The position numbers and the translations under genes are program-made. Of a stretch of 64,000 nucleotides of DNA, positions 51,476 through 61,148 are shown piece after piece (the stretch's first letter is position 1; every line of letters begins with the position of its first letter). The notes under the pieces were generated by a model, which made no database searches, had not been told where the DNA came from, and was given only the letters and a program-made list of their open reading frames with translations. This stretch comes from Clostridium sp. KNHs205 (GTDB lineage Bacteria > Bacillota > Clostridia > Lachnospirales > Lachnospiraceae), in the NCBI RefSeq assembly GCF_000702945.1, contig NZ_JNLE01000003.1, positions 2,899,501 through 2,963,500 on the forward strand, written 5' to 3'.

Positions 51476-52838
51476 AGAAGATTATATAAAAGCAATGAAT
51501 GAACTTAAAATATCAGAAGACTTTAAGGAGAGAACTGCCATGAAAATAAGGAATTCAAATAAAGGACAGGTTAAAAATACCGTTATTTTTAAAAGGCTTG
51601 CAGTATCAGCCGCCGGATTGGTCATATTGGTTGCTGTTGGAGCTACAGCCTTGAATCTGCCGGGCAGCAAAAGCCCGGATAAGGAAAATAATCTAAAAGT
51701 TGAAAGTACCCTGAATACTGGAACAAAAGAAGCGCAGGGAATTACTGTTCCTACCGTGGAAATCCCTGAGTCTGATAATACCGGAGTTGCAGCAAAAATG
51801 CTTCCCCTCTTTGTATACAAAGGTCATATATATATACAAAGCGCAACCTCCTTTGAAACCACAGACGGTACTTTAAACAAAGAGGAGGTACTGGCTTTAA
51901 GAGGTGATTATCTTGGAAAAACCAAAGGCAGCATCAATGAATGGAGCACCCAGGAGGACTATGCAACAGAATTCGCTTCCACAATTGGAGCAGGGGAGGT
52001 ATATACTGTTAAAGGCTATGACAGCAACCACAGATTAATGGTTTATTATGAATACCAGGATGGTAATTTTGGCTGCGAACTCTATGACAGTTTTGGTGGA
52101 ATGACCATTAACAGTGGAGCTGATTATTTTACCTTGTTAAACTTACAGGATAATGTTGCAGCTTACCAGTGGCAGAGCTTTACCAGCTGGAATAACGGCC
52201 TTAACGAAGTACAGCAGGCAGCAGATATGGATGCTCTGAACTCTTTCTTAGAAAGTCTGAACACAGCAGTTCCTATGGGGAATGATGTTGACCTGCTGTT
52301 AGAAAATACTGATTATGACAGTCAGAAATTTGTTGATATTAAGACTAATGATAAACTGGTAACCTCCTTACGTCTTATAAAAGGCGGATATGTTTATGAT
52401 TCTCAGATTGGATTCTTTAAAGTAGAAGATAAAGCTTTCCAAACCTTCTGGGATACCATGCCGGTAACTGACCCTGCCAAAGACAGTACTGCCAATGAGG
52501 ATAACGTAGCAAGCGCCTCCGTTGACTTTACCTTACCGGAAACCTCCCTGCCTGTTGGTGCCAAAGAGCTTAAAGCTGTTATAAAGAATACCGGCAGCGA
52601 AGATATCTTTTACGGAGCAGATTTCAGCATTGAGAAATTAAACGCAGGCAATTGGGAGACAGTACCTGGTGTAAGTGAGCTTGCTTTTATTGAGATTGCT
52701 TATTCAGCAGCACCAGGCGCGGAAGAAGAATTTACTGCAGATTTAAGTCTGTTAAACCCTGCCCTTGATACAGGAGACTACCGTCTGGTTAAAAATATAA
52801 ACGGACAGACTTTCTCTGCAGAATTTGAACTGAAATAA
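51468..52838 (+). CDS. Membrane protein, likely anti-sigma factor, with C-terminal Ig-like domain
   Basis: A 456-residue protein with an N-terminal cytoplasmic segment of about 40 residues, one membrane helix (about 42-64, AVSAAGLVILVAVGATALNL), and a large extracellular part. The end (about 345-456) looks like a bacterial Ig-like domain: VDFTLPETSLPVGAKELKAV, then IKNTGSEDIFYGADFSIEKL and the closing GQTFSAEFELK. The cytoplasmic segment is short for a classic zinc anti-sigma domain and lacks the HxxxCxxC motif. Overlap with the sigma gene argues for a regulatory partner. It might instead be a sigma-dependent sensor. Confidence 0.75.
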   Translation: MNKEDYIKAMNELKISEDFKERTAMKIRNSNKGQVKNTVIFKRLAVSAAGLVILVAVGATALNLPGSKSPDKENNLKVESTLNTGTKEAQGITVPTVEIPESDNTGVAAKMLPLFVYKGHIYIQSATSFETTDGTLNKEEVLALRGDYLGKTKGSINEWSTQEDYATEFASTIGAGEVYTVKGYDSNHRLMVYYEYQDGNFGCELYDSFGGMTINSGADYFTLLNLQDNVAAYQWQSFTSWNNGLNEVQQAADMDALNSFLESLNTAVPMGNDVDLLLENTDYDSQKFVDIKTNDKLVTSLRLIKGGYVYDSQIGFFKVEDKAFQTFWDTMPVTDPAKDSTANEDNVASASVDFTLPETSLPVGAKELKAVIKNTGSEDIFYGADFSIEKLNAGNWETVPGVSELAFIEIAYSAAPGAEEEFTADLSLLNPALDTGDYRLVKNINGQTFSAEFELK

Positions 52839-52854
52839 TTAAGTCAAAACATTG

Positions 52855-52955
52855 AGTAAGTAATAAACAGTAAGTATTAAACAGTAAGTAATAAACATCG
52901 AGTAAGTAATGAATAAGTAATAAATATCGATTAAGTAATAAACATTAAGATTAAA
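52855..52955. repeat. Degenerate AT-rich minisatellite
   Basis: The bases are mostly copies of a unit close to AGTAAGTAATAAACA(T) with small changes and occasional CG, repeated about six times with a 14-20-base period. It lies between the anti-sigma gene and its terminator. Confidence 0.7.
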
Positions 52956-52972
52956 AGAGTGATAGAAGCAGA

Positions 52973-53046
52973 CAACTTGCCGGCTTTATAGGTCTCAGAA
53001 CACCTCAGGTGGGAAGAGACAATAAAGCCGGTAAAGTTGTTTTTTA
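52973..53046 (+). terminator. Strong terminator with branched stem
   Basis: CAACTT and GCCGGCTTTAT pair with ATAAAGCCGG and AAGTTG at the far end, with inner GTCTC/GAGAC pairing; a T run (53040-53046) follows. It ends the sigma/anti-sigma transcript. Confidence 0.85.
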
Positions 53047-53086
53047 TTTATTTTCATCTTTCTAAAAATAAATATTCCCTGGTTAA

Positions 53087-53115
53087 TTGTCAGAAACCGA
53101 TTTTATTGGTATCAT
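53087..53115 (+). promoter_or_regulatory. Promoter of the GTPase-NYN fusion gene
   Basis: TTGTCA (53087-53092) and TATCAT (53110-53115) are 17 bases apart. The leader is then about 190 bases; it includes ATGGTTT/AAACCAT near 53210-53240 as a possible stem. Long leaders are usual for ribosomal-protection genes. Confidence 0.5.
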
Positions 53116-53310
53116 AAAAGGTATAGTATTAAGACGGTATAGATTTTTGATGCTAGATAAATTAATTGTAATAATCAATGGCAGAAAAATAATTGCCTTT
53201 CAATAAACAATGGTTTAACTTTGGAAGAAAGAAAACCATAATGCAATAATAGATAAAATGACTGAGAATCAGAAATATACCACTGACATTAAATGAAGGA
53301 TTTGATATAG

Positions 53311-55965
53311 ATGAAAAAACTTGTAATAGGAATACTGGCACACGTAGACGCGGGTAAGACTACCTTATCAGAAGGAATGCTCTATCTAAGCGGTAAAATT
53401 GGAAAACTGGGAAGAGTGGACAATAAAGATGCATATCTTGACACCAATGAACTTGAAAAAGCCAGAGGAATTACCATTTTCTCAAAACAAGCCCTGTTGG
53501 ATATTGGGGATATTCAGGTAACTCTCCTTGATACGCCGGGACATGTGGATTTTTCTGCTGAAATGGAGAGAACGCTGCAGGTGTTGGATTATGCAATTCT
53601 GGTCGTTAGCGGTGCGGATGGCATACAGGGGCATACGAAAACCTTATGGAGGCTTCTTCAGATGTATCAGATTCCTGTATTTATCTTTGTAAATAAGATG
53701 GATCAGGCCGGAACGGACAGAAATAAGCTATTAGCCGAGCTTAAAAATGAACTGGAGGATGGCTGTATTGATTTTGGACAGGCTGGAACAGAAGAATTTT
53801 ATGACCAGCTGGCTATGTGCCAGGAGAGTATGCTGGAAGCCTTTCTGGAATCCGGTGTTATCAGTAATACGCTGATAAATGAGGCAATACGAATGCGCAA
53901 GGTATTTCCCTGTTTCTTTGGTTCAGCGCTTAAATTAGAAGGAGTGGAGCAGTTCATGGAGGGAATCGGGACATATTCTCTTATACCCTCCTACAAGGAT
54001 GATTTCGGTGCTAAAATATATAAAATAACCAGAGATGAACAGGGAAACAGGCTGACCTGTCTTAAAGTCACCGGAGGCAGATTGAAGATCAGAGATGTTC
54101 TTTCCGGCAGCAGGTGGGAAGAGAAGGTAAATCAGATTCGTCTGTATTCAGGATTAAAATATGAAGCAGTTAACGAAATAGAAGCAGGCAGTATCTGTGC
54201 TGTGCTAGGGCTTACACAGACCAGACCGGGGGAAGGGCTTGGCATAGAAGAAGCCTCTGATACACCCATATTAGAGCCGGTATTATCCTATCAGATTATT
54301 CTGCCGGAAGGCTGTGATCCCAGAATGATGATACCAAAACTGAAACAGCTGGAAGAAGAGGAGCCAGAGCTTCATATCCTTTGGGATGAAACTTTGCAGG
54401 AAATCCAGGCACAGATTATGGGAGAGGTGCAGATTGAAATCCTGCAGAGCCTTATTGAGAGCCGTTTTGGTGTTTCAGTTACCTTTGATGCAGGCAGGAT
54501 TGTATATAAGGAGACGATTGCAAATACAGTAGAGGGAGTAGGACATTTTGAACCTCTGCGGCATTATGCAGAGGTACATTTGTTATTGGAAAGCGGCGAA
54601 CCGGGAAGCGGACTTGAGTTTGCTGTAAATTGTAGTGAAGATATACTGGGCAAGAGCTGGCAGAGGCTTGTTATGACACATCTGGAGGAAAGAATCCATC
54701 CGGGGGTCCTTACTGGTTCTGCTATAACCGACCTAAAGATTACCCTGGTATCCGGACGTGCACACAACAAGCATACGGAGGGCGGAGATTTCAGAGAGGC
54801 CACCTACCGTGCGGTAAGACAAGGCTTAAAGGAAGCGGAATCCATATTATTAGAGCCTTATTACGCCTTCCAGCTGGAGCTTCCAGAAAAGATGGTGGGA
54901 AGAGCCATGAATGATATCGAGAAGATGCACGGAACCTGTGAAATAACCGAAACCAACGGAGACAGGGCAGTAATAACCGGTAGTGCTCCTGTAGTCACCA
55001 TGCGTAATTACCAGAGAGAAGTAATCGCTTATACCAAGGGACTGGGCAGATTGTTCTGCAGTCTGAAAGGTTATGAGAGATGTCATAACCAGGAGGAAGT
55101 TATTGAAAGTATAGGATATGATTCCGAAAGGGATCTCTACAATCCCACAGGTTCCGTATTCTGTTCCCATGGAGCCGGATTTTTGGTCAGCTGGGACAAA
55201 GTGAAGGACTATATGCATCTGGAGGGATATTTCCAGAAGAAAAGTACCTTGCAGGAAGGGAGTGTCCGTAATCAGGAAGAAGTGGCAGATAAGGATTTTA
55301 TTAGTCTTGAAGAGATTGATAAGATTATTAATTCTACCTTTTACGCTAACCAGGGAAATAAGACGGTATGGAAGAAACGTAAAACTGCAAGGGAAAGCTA
55401 TTATACACCTCCGGCAGTCAGTAATAACAGTCAGAAGGAAATAAAGGAAGAATTTCTGCTGGTAGATGGCTATAATGTTATCTATGCCTGGACAGAGCTT
55501 GCTGAACTGGCAGAGGATAATATGGATGCTGCCAGAATTAAGCTACTGGAGGCCTTGAGTAATTATCAGGCAATACGTAAATGTCAGATTATCGTTGTAT
55601 TCGATGCCTACCGGGTGTCAGGTCATAAAGAGGAAATCATAGATTATCATAATATTCATATGGTCTATACAGGAGAAGCCCAAACCGCCGATCAGTATAT
55701 AGAAAAATTTGCACATGACAACAGAAGCAAATATCGGATAACGGTAGCAACCTCTGATGGCCTGCAGCAGATTATAATAAGAGGTGCAGGCAGTGACTTA
55801 CTATCTGCCAGAGAGCTGAGGGAAGAAATTGTAAGGGCAAATGAAAGAATAATGGCAGCTTATGAAGAAATGCAGCAAAAAGGCCGTAGTTATCTATTAG
55901 ACAGCCTGTCCCCTGAGATGAAAAAGCGGATGGAAGATTTATTGTCCGAAAATGAAAATAAATAA
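53311..55965 (+). CDS. TetM/EF-G-like translational GTPase fused to a YacP/Rae1-type NYN RNase domain
   Basis: An 884-residue fusion. Residues 1 to about 650 match ribosomal-protection and EF-G-like GTPases: G1 AHVDAGKTT, G2 RGITIF, G3 DTPGHVDF, G4 NKMD, then domains II to V. A Glu/Lys-rich linker (about 655-712) leads to a NYN/PIN domain with conserved acids Asp719 (VDGYNVIYAW), Asp765 (VVFDAYRVSG), Asp794 (ADQYIEKF) and Asp816 (VATSDGLQQ), as in YacP/Rae1, the ribosome-dependent mRNA endonuclease of Bacillus subtilis. It may act at the ribosomal A site, first displacing something by GTP hydrolysis, then cutting RNA. Tetracycline resistance cannot be assumed. GAAGGA is 10 bases upstream of the ATG. 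Confidence 0.9.
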   Translation: MKKLVIGILAHVDAGKTTLSEGMLYLSGKIGKLGRVDNKDAYLDTNELEKARGITIFSKQALLDIGDIQVTLLDTPGHVDFSAEMERTLQVLDYAILVVSGADGIQGHTKTLWRLLQMYQIPVFIFVNKMDQAGTDRNKLLAELKNELEDGCIDFGQAGTEEFYDQLAMCQESMLEAFLESGVISNTLINEAIRMRKVFPCFFGSALKLEGVEQFMEGIGTYSLIPSYKDDFGAKIYKITRDEQGNRLTCLKVTGGRLKIRDVLSGSRWEEKVNQIRLYSGLKYEAVNEIEAGSICAVLGLTQTRPGEGLGIEEASDTPILEPVLSYQIILPEGCDPRMMIPKLKQLEEEEPELHILWDETLQEIQAQIMGEVQIEILQSLIESRFGVSVTFDAGRIVYKETIANTVEGVGHFEPLRHYAEVHLLLESGEPGSGLEFAVNCSEDILGKSWQRLVMTHLEERIHPGVLTGSAITDLKITLVSGRAHNKHTEGGDFREATYRAVRQGLKEAESILLEPYYAFQLELPEKMVGRAMNDIEKMHGTCEITETNGDRAVITGSAPVVTMRNYQREVIAYTKGLGRLFCSLKGYERCHNQEEVIESIGYDSERDLYNPTGSVFCSHGAGFLVSWDKVKDYMHLEGYFQKKSTLQEGSVRNQEEVADKDFISLEEIDKIINSTFYANQGNKTVWKKRKTARESYYTPPAVSNNSQKEIKEEFLLVDGYNVIYAWTELAELAEDNMDAARIKLLEALSNYQAIRKCQIIVVFDAYRVSGHKEEIIDYHNIHMVYTGEAQTADQYIEKFAHDNRSKYRITVATSDGLQQIIIRGAGSDLLSARELREEIVRANERIMAAYEEMQQKGRSYLLDSLSPEMKKRMEDLLSENENK

Positions 55966-55973
55966 TAACCAGA

Positions 55974-56009
55974 GGTGTCCTTACAGAGTGGTGAGGACAC
56001 CTTATTTTT
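55974..56009 (+). terminator. Intrinsic terminator
   Basis: GGTGTCCT (55974-55981) pairs with AGGACACC (55994-56001), followed by TTATTTTT. It ends the GTPase-NYN gene. Confidence 0.85.
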
Positions 56010-56141
56010 GTTTCCATTCCACAGGATTTATCCGGTTTAATTGTAAAATTTCAGTGGGATACATGTACAATACATGTATATGTTAAAATTTTTGTGCAAT
56101 ATTTACTGATTTTATTCCTCTTAGTAAGGTTTTTTTGTGCA

Positions 56142-56170
56142 TTGACAAAAGAAATCCATGGTGCTAGAAT
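56142..56170 (+). promoter_or_regulatory. opp promoter
   Basis: TTGACA and TAGAAT are 17 bases apart with TGC before the -10. The stretch GTGCTAGAATATC is identical to that at the xdh promoter (25817-25829). Confidence 0.75.
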
Positions 56171-56280
56171 ATCCAGTGTTCAATTCATATTAATAAAGTA
56201 TGAATAGTATGAATAATGTGAAGCTTGAATATTATATTACATACACGAATTAATATGAATAATAGAGGAGGATAAAATCT

Positions 56281-58068
56281 ATGTTTAAAAGAAAATCTAA
56301 ATTACTCGCAGTACTGCTTACATTCGTAATCGTAGCAGGTGCCCTTTCCGGCTGCAGTTCAAAAAATACAGCCAATACTTCCGGTAATACAGAAACTGCC
56401 GGTGATAACGTGGACGGTAATAAAGAGTCCAGTACAGGAGATGCGTCAGCAGAGGATGTCTTAGATGCAGACCAGACCCTGAACCTGAAATTTGATGAAC
56501 CCCTTACCCTTGATGTTAGTGATGTTCGTAATTCCTCTGAATTCCAGATTCTTTCCCAGGTACAGGAAGGACTGTTCAGAACCTTTACGGATGAAAACGG
56601 CAACGATGTAATATCAAATGCCGGTGCGGAATCCTATGAAGTATCTGAGGATGGATTAGTTTATACCTTTAAATTGCGTGATTATAAATGGTCTGATGGT
56701 GTTGCGGTTACAGCAGGTCAGTATGTGGATTCCATTCACAGATTATTAGACCCGGAGAAGGCATTTGCTTATTCCTTTATGGCATATGATATATTAAATG
56801 CTGAGAAATTTTATAACGGAGAAGCAAAAGCAGAAGATGTTGGTGTAAAAGCGCTGGATGATAAAACACTTGAGATTACCTTAACTTCTCCTACTCCTTA
56901 TTTCGTTAAGAAGCTCTCAAATGTATGCTTCTATCCTGTTAGACTGGATGTGATCGATAAAGGCAGCGAAACTTATGCAACCAGCATAGCTGAACAGGTA
57001 TACAGCGGTCCTTTCACCATCAGTGAGTGGGTGAAGGAAAACAGCATGGTATTAGTAAAAAACCCAGATTACTGGGATGCCGAAAATGTAAAACTGCAAA
57101 AAGTGGTATTTACAGCTGCAGAAGAACCTTCAACTCAGTCCTTATTGCTTGAGTCCAAACAGTTAGATATAGCGGAAGCTTCCGCAGATTATGTGGATAA
57201 GTGGAAACAGTTAGCGGAGGCAGGTCAGTTAACCTATGTATCAGCAACCTATCCCAGTGTAAGCTTTATTGGCTTCAATCAGCATACCGGCGGTAAATCC
57301 GGTCTGATGAACAATGCAAAGATACGTCTTGCTTTATCTCTTGCAATTGACAGAGAAGAATACAATGAGTTGATTTTTAACGGAATCAATGTTCCCGCAT
57401 ATGGAATCCTTCCTTTCAGTCTGCAGGTTGGAGATACAGAATTCCGCAGTGTAGTCGAGGAACCTTTAAAGGTACTAACCGAAGAGTATAATAATGATGC
57501 TGAAAAGCTTCAGACCTTATTTAAGGAAGGCCTTGCAGAAGAAGGCAAGAGCACAGATTTAAGCCAGATAACCTTAACCTTTATTACTACAGGTGCAACT
57601 GTAGAGGAGAAATCCACCCAGGAATATTACAAACAGAAATGGGAAGAAAAACTGGGAATTAAAATTGATATTAATGTTTTAGCCGACAGAAGTACTTTCG
57701 TAACAGAACGTGACGGTAATAATTATGACTTATTGGCAAATGGCTGGAATGGTGATTATAACGATCCTATGACTTTTATTGATCTATGGATTACCGGCAG
57801 CGGTTATGCTAAATATTTCGGTGGCTATCATAATGATGACTATGACCGGATCTTTGAAAGTCTGGCAACTGAAAGTGATGCAGACAAACGTACCCAGATC
57901 TATGCCGAACTGGAGAAGAACCTGGTTGCTGACAATGCCGGTGTACTGCCTCTCTACTATACAAACAAACAGATTTTCATTCAGTCCTATGTTAAGAATC
58001 TAAGTACCCCGTTGTTTGGTACGAATTATGAGTTCAGCAGAGCTTATATAGCAGGACGTGATAACTAG
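56281..58068 (+). CDS. oppA: Oligopeptide ABC transporter substrate-binding lipoprotein
   Basis: A 595-residue extracellular lipoprotein. The signal ends in LSGC (Cys25), followed by a Thr/Asn/Ser-rich linker. The body is the family 5 solute-binding (OppA/DppA) fold: DEPLTLDVSDVRNSSEFQIL, VYTFKLRDYKWSDGVAVTAG, and LRLALS-like NAKIRLALSLAIDREEYNEL. It captures peptides and hands them to OppBC. It is the first gene of oppABCDF. GAGGAGG precedes the ATG. A hairpin with a T run after it likely sets OppA levels above the other subunits. Confidence 0.93.
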   Translation: MFKRKSKLLAVLLTFVIVAGALSGCSSKNTANTSGNTETAGDNVDGNKESSTGDASAEDVLDADQTLNLKFDEPLTLDVSDVRNSSEFQILSQVQEGLFRTFTDENGNDVISNAGAESYEVSEDGLVYTFKLRDYKWSDGVAVTAGQYVDSIHRLLDPEKAFAYSFMAYDILNAEKFYNGEAKAEDVGVKALDDKTLEITLTSPTPYFVKKLSNVCFYPVRLDVIDKGSETYATSIAEQVYSGPFTISEWVKENSMVLVKNPDYWDAENVKLQKVVFTAAEEPSTQSLLLESKQLDIAEASADYVDKWKQLAEAGQLTYVSATYPSVSFIGFNQHTGGKSGLMNNAKIRLALSLAIDREEYNELIFNGINVPAYGILPFSLQVGDTEFRSVVEEPLKVLTEEYNNDAEKLQTLFKEGLAEEGKSTDLSQITLTFITTGATVEEKSTQEYYKQKWEEKLGIKIDINVLADRSTFVTERDGNNYDLLANGWNGDYNDPMTFIDLWITGSGYAKYFGGYHNDDYDRIFESLATESDADKRTQIYAELEKNLVADNAGVLPLYYTNKQIFIQSYVKNLSTPLFGTNYEFSRAYIAGRDN

Positions 58069-58099
58069 TACAACGGCCACTACGGCAGGCAAACCTTCT

Positions 58100-58123
58100 G
58101 GGGCTGGTAACACAGCCCCTTTT
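58100..58123 (+). terminator. Partial terminator between oppA and oppB
   Basis: GGGGCTG and CAGCCCC form a 7-bp stem with a 6-base loop followed by TTTT. It is likely leaky, giving more binding protein than permease. Confidence 0.75.
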
Positions 58124-58157
58124 GCTTTTGGTTAATATTACAGGAAAGGTGAATGAA

Positions 58158-59114
58158 GTGTTAAAATATAGTATTAAGCGATTCTTTACAATGTTATTTA
58201 CCTTATTTATCATTGCTACGGCAACCTTCTTCCTGCTGGCAGCATTGCCGGGCGATGCATTGACAGAGAGGGCAGAGAGACTTCCGGAACAGATAAAAGT
58301 AAATCTGTACAAAAAATATGGACTGGATAAACCATTACTGGAACGTTATGTAATAACCATGAAAGGAATGGTGGCAGGTGATTTCGGTGAATCCGTTATA
58401 TTTCCCGGAGAGACGGTTCCCTCTATAATAAAAGCCAAACTTCCTGCCTCTGCAAGGCTTGGTTTCGGGCAACTGGTACTGGGAGTTGGGCTTGGGCTTA
58501 TACTTGGTATAATAGCAGCAGTTAAGAAAGGAACCTGGATCGATTATGCGGTAGTTACTTTGTCCATCCTGCTCATATCGGTTCCCCATCTGATACTGGG
58601 CTTGCTGCTTCAGAAGGTATTTGCAGGCAGTCTTGGGTGGTTTCCGGTAATAGGCTGGCCAAAAGGCGATGAACAGTGGTTTGGCGGCTGGCAGTACACG
58701 ATACTTCCTACCGTTACCGGAAGCTTTGCATATATTGCCGTTTATACAAGGCTTCTTAAGACTTCCATGCTGGAGGTACTGAGTCAGGACTATATCCTGA
58801 CAGCGGAGTCCAAAGGTTTAAGCAGGTGGCAGATAATCAGACGGCACGTTCTAAGAAATTCCTTTCTTCCGGTTATTACTTTTCTGCCAATGTCTATTGC
58901 AATGTGTATTACCGGTTCATTTTTTATTGAGAAGATATTCTCCATACCGGGACTTGGGTTATATTATGTAAATGCAGTCTCCGGCAGGGATGTAACGGTG
59001 GTAATGGGGCAGACGGTGATTCTGGCTGCCATGTATATTATTGTAATATACTTTACAGACATCCTCTATACGGTAGTAGATCCGAGAATCCGTATATTGG
59101 GTGGAAAAAGATAG
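58158..59114 (+). CDS. oppB: Oligopeptide ABC transporter permease
   Basis: A 318-residue permease with about six membrane helices. It opens LKYSIKRFFTMLFTLFIIAT and has the family loop LSQDYILTAESKGLSRWQII (the EAA motif) and the ending VDPRIR. It forms the membrane channel with OppC. GTG 58158 is chosen because AGGAAAGGTGA is just upstream; an earlier start would run into the terminator. Confidence 0.93.
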   Translation: MLKYSIKRFFTMLFTLFIIATATFFLLAALPGDALTERAERLPEQIKVNLYKKYGLDKPLLERYVITMKGMVAGDFGESVIFPGETVPSIIKAKLPASARLGFGQLVLGVGLGLILGIIAAVKKGTWIDYAVVTLSILLISVPHLILGLLLQKVFAGSLGWFPVIGWPKGDEQWFGGWQYTILPTVTGSFAYIAVYTRLLKTSMLEVLSQDYILTAESKGLSRWQIIRRHVLRNSFLPVITFLPMSIAMCITGSFFIEKIFSIPGLGLYYVNAVSGRDVTVVMGQTVILAAMYIIVIYFTDILYTVVDPRIRILGGKR

Positions 59115-59178
59115 TGCTTATAAGGGATTCATCCAACATATTTTGCGGTGCCGTAATATTGGCATCATGGAGGTTTTA

Positions 59179-60096
59179 ATGGCAGTTATATCGCAAAACA
59201 GTTTTAAGAGAATAGAAAAAGACAGATTCGACAGCGACCTTATTGTACGTCCGACTATAACATATTGGCAGGATGCCTGGCGCAGATTGTGTAAAAATCC
59301 AATTGCCCTGGCTTCCCTGGTAGTATTGGTACTCTTTGTGGTCATGGTTATCATAGGACCTTATATCAGAGGTTATGATTATACTACAATAGTAGCAAAG
59401 AATAAGAATCTGCCTCCCTCCTCCGCCTACTGGTTCGGTACGGACAATCTGGGAAGAGATTTATTTTCACGAGTGTGGTTAGGTGCAAGAGCTTCCTTGA
59501 TTGTAGCTATTGTATGTACCCTGATTCAAATAGTAATAGGCTGCGCCTATGGCGGTGTAATGGCTTACTTTGGCGGAGTGACGGACAATGTTATGATGCG
59601 TATTATTGAGGTAATTACCTCCTTGCCCTCCCTTTTGATTACCATGCTTGTAATGATGGTACTGGGTAACAGTTTATTTGCCCTTTTAACGGCAATGTGT
59701 CTCACTTCCTGGTGCGGAACAGCAAGACAGGTCAGGGGCCAGATTATGCAGCTGAGGGAATCGGAATATATTATGGCAGCCATTACTCTGGGCGCAAGTC
59801 CTTTTCGTATTATCACAAAGCACCTGCTGCCCAATACGCTGGGGTTATTGATCTTAAACCTTGCCTCCAGTATTCCGGATTATATCTTTACGGAAGCCGG
59901 TTTAAGCTTTCTTGGAATGGGGCTGCAGGCACCAAACACAAGTCTTGGAATTTTGATCTCTCTTGGACAGACAACGATGGATTTTCATCCGAACCAGCTA
60001 TTTTTCCCGGCAGCAGTGTTATGTGTGATTGTGTTAGCCTTTAATCTTTTTGGTGACGGCTTAAGAGATGCTCTTGACCCGAAGCTTCGTAAGTAG
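59179..60096 (+). CDS. oppC: Oligopeptide ABC transporter permease
   Basis: A 305-residue permease, six helices, with the N-terminal OppC extension (PTITYWQDAWRRLCKNPIAL), GTDNLGRDLFSRVWLGAR, the EAA loop RESEYIMAAITLGASPFRII, and the ending LRDALDPKLR. It is the partner of OppB. ATG 59179 follows GGAGG (59169-59173); the frame continues upstream from 59101 without a ribosome site. Confidence 0.93.
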   Translation: MAVISQNSFKRIEKDRFDSDLIVRPTITYWQDAWRRLCKNPIALASLVVLVLFVVMVIIGPYIRGYDYTTIVAKNKNLPPSSAYWFGTDNLGRDLFSRVWLGARASLIVAIVCTLIQIVIGCAYGGVMAYFGGVTDNVMMRIIEVITSLPSLLITMLVMMVLGNSLFALLTAMCLTSWCGTARQVRGQIMQLRESEYIMAAITLGASPFRIITKHLLPNTLGLLILNLASSIPDYIFTEAGLSFLGMGLQAPNTSLGILISLGQTTMDFHPNQLFFPAAVLCVIVLAFNLFGDGLRDALDPKLRK

Positions 60097-60107
60097 GAGG
60101 AAACTAT

Positions 60108-61148
60108 ATGGGAAAATTATTAGAAGTTGAGAAGCTGCAGGTTTCTTATCATACCTATGCCGGAGAAGTACAGGCTGTAAGGGATATTTCCTTTGACCTT
60201 TTGGAAGGGGAAACCCTTGCTATTGTTGGAGAATCCGGCTGCGGCAAATCCGTTACTGCAAGAACCATACTAGGCTTAAGCAGTACCGGGAATATGGAGA
60301 TAAAAGCCGGCAGTAAGATATTATATCAGGGCAGGGATGTATTAAAGTTTACAAAGAAAGAGCTGAGTGCTTACCGTGGCGGTGAAAGTGCCATTATCTT
60401 TCAGGATGCATTGACTTCCCTTAATCCAACCATGACCGTAGGAAAGCAGATAGCAGAGAACCTGATTATGCACCGCCAGATGAAGAAAAAGGATGCGCTT
60501 ACAGAAGCTGAAAAAATGCTTCGCCTGGTAGGAATACCGAACCCTGAAAAACGTGTAAAACAGTATCCCCATGAATTTTCCGGTGGTATGCGGCAGAGAG
60601 TGATGATTGCCATAGCCTTTGCCTGTAATCCGAAGCTGCTGATTGCTGATGAGCCGACAACTGCCCTGGATGTTACAATTCAGGCACAGATAATGGATCT
60701 GATAAAACAGCTTCAGAAGGAAAATAACACAGCCGTAATACTGATTACCCACGATCTTGGCGTGGTAGCAAATACCGCTAAAAGAATAATGGTCATGTAC
60801 TCCGGTAAAATAGTAGAGTACGGGAACAGCAAGGATATCTTCTATCATTCCAAGCATCCATATACCATGGCTTTATTAAAGGCAGTCCCAAGGCTGGATC
60901 TTGAAAATAAACAGGAGCTTGACTCCATACCCGGTGTGCCTCCGGATTTGATCGCACCGCCAAAAGGCTGTCCTTTTGCTTCCCGGTGTAAGTATTGCAT
61001 GGAAATCTGCTGTGAGGAAACCCCTGAGATGACAAGTTTTCAGGAAGGCCATGCCGCTGCCTGCTGGCTCCATCACCCCGAAGCACCAAAAGCTGATAAT
61101 CCTTTTGTACAGGATATAATGGAAGAAACGGAGGCGGTTATAGAATGA
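60108..61148 (+). CDS. oppD: Oligopeptide ABC transporter ATPase
   Basis: A 346-residue ATPase with Walker A GESGCGKS, the signature FSGGMRQRV, Walker B LLIADEPTTALD and the switch THDLGVV. The C-terminal oligopeptide extension holds a cysteine cluster (GCPFASRCKYCMEIC), which binds a 4Fe-4S cluster in DppD-like proteins. AGGAGGAAA precedes the ATG. It overlaps the next gene by four bases (ATGA). Confidence 0.95.
   Translation: MGKLLEVEKLQVSYHTYAGEVQAVRDISFDLLEGETLAIVGESGCGKSVTARTILGLSSTGNMEIKAGSKILYQGRDVLKFTKKELSAYRGGESAIIFQDALTSLNPTMTVGKQIAENLIMHRQMKKKDALTEAEKMLRLVGIPNPEKRVKQYPHEFSGGMRQRVMIAIAFACNPKLLIADEPTTALDVTIQAQIMDLIKQLQKENNTAVILITHDLGVVANTAKRIMVMYSGKIVEYGNSKDIFYHSKHPYTMALLKAVPRLDLENKQELDSIPGVPPDLIAPPKGCPFASRCKYCMEICCEETPEMTSFQEGHAAACWLHHPEAPKADNPFVQDIMEETEAVIE

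Noticed and set aside
53311..55965. Calling the gene tet (tetracycline resistance)
   Set aside because: The GTPase part is related, but the added NYN domain and divergence mean resistance cannot be assumed without testing.
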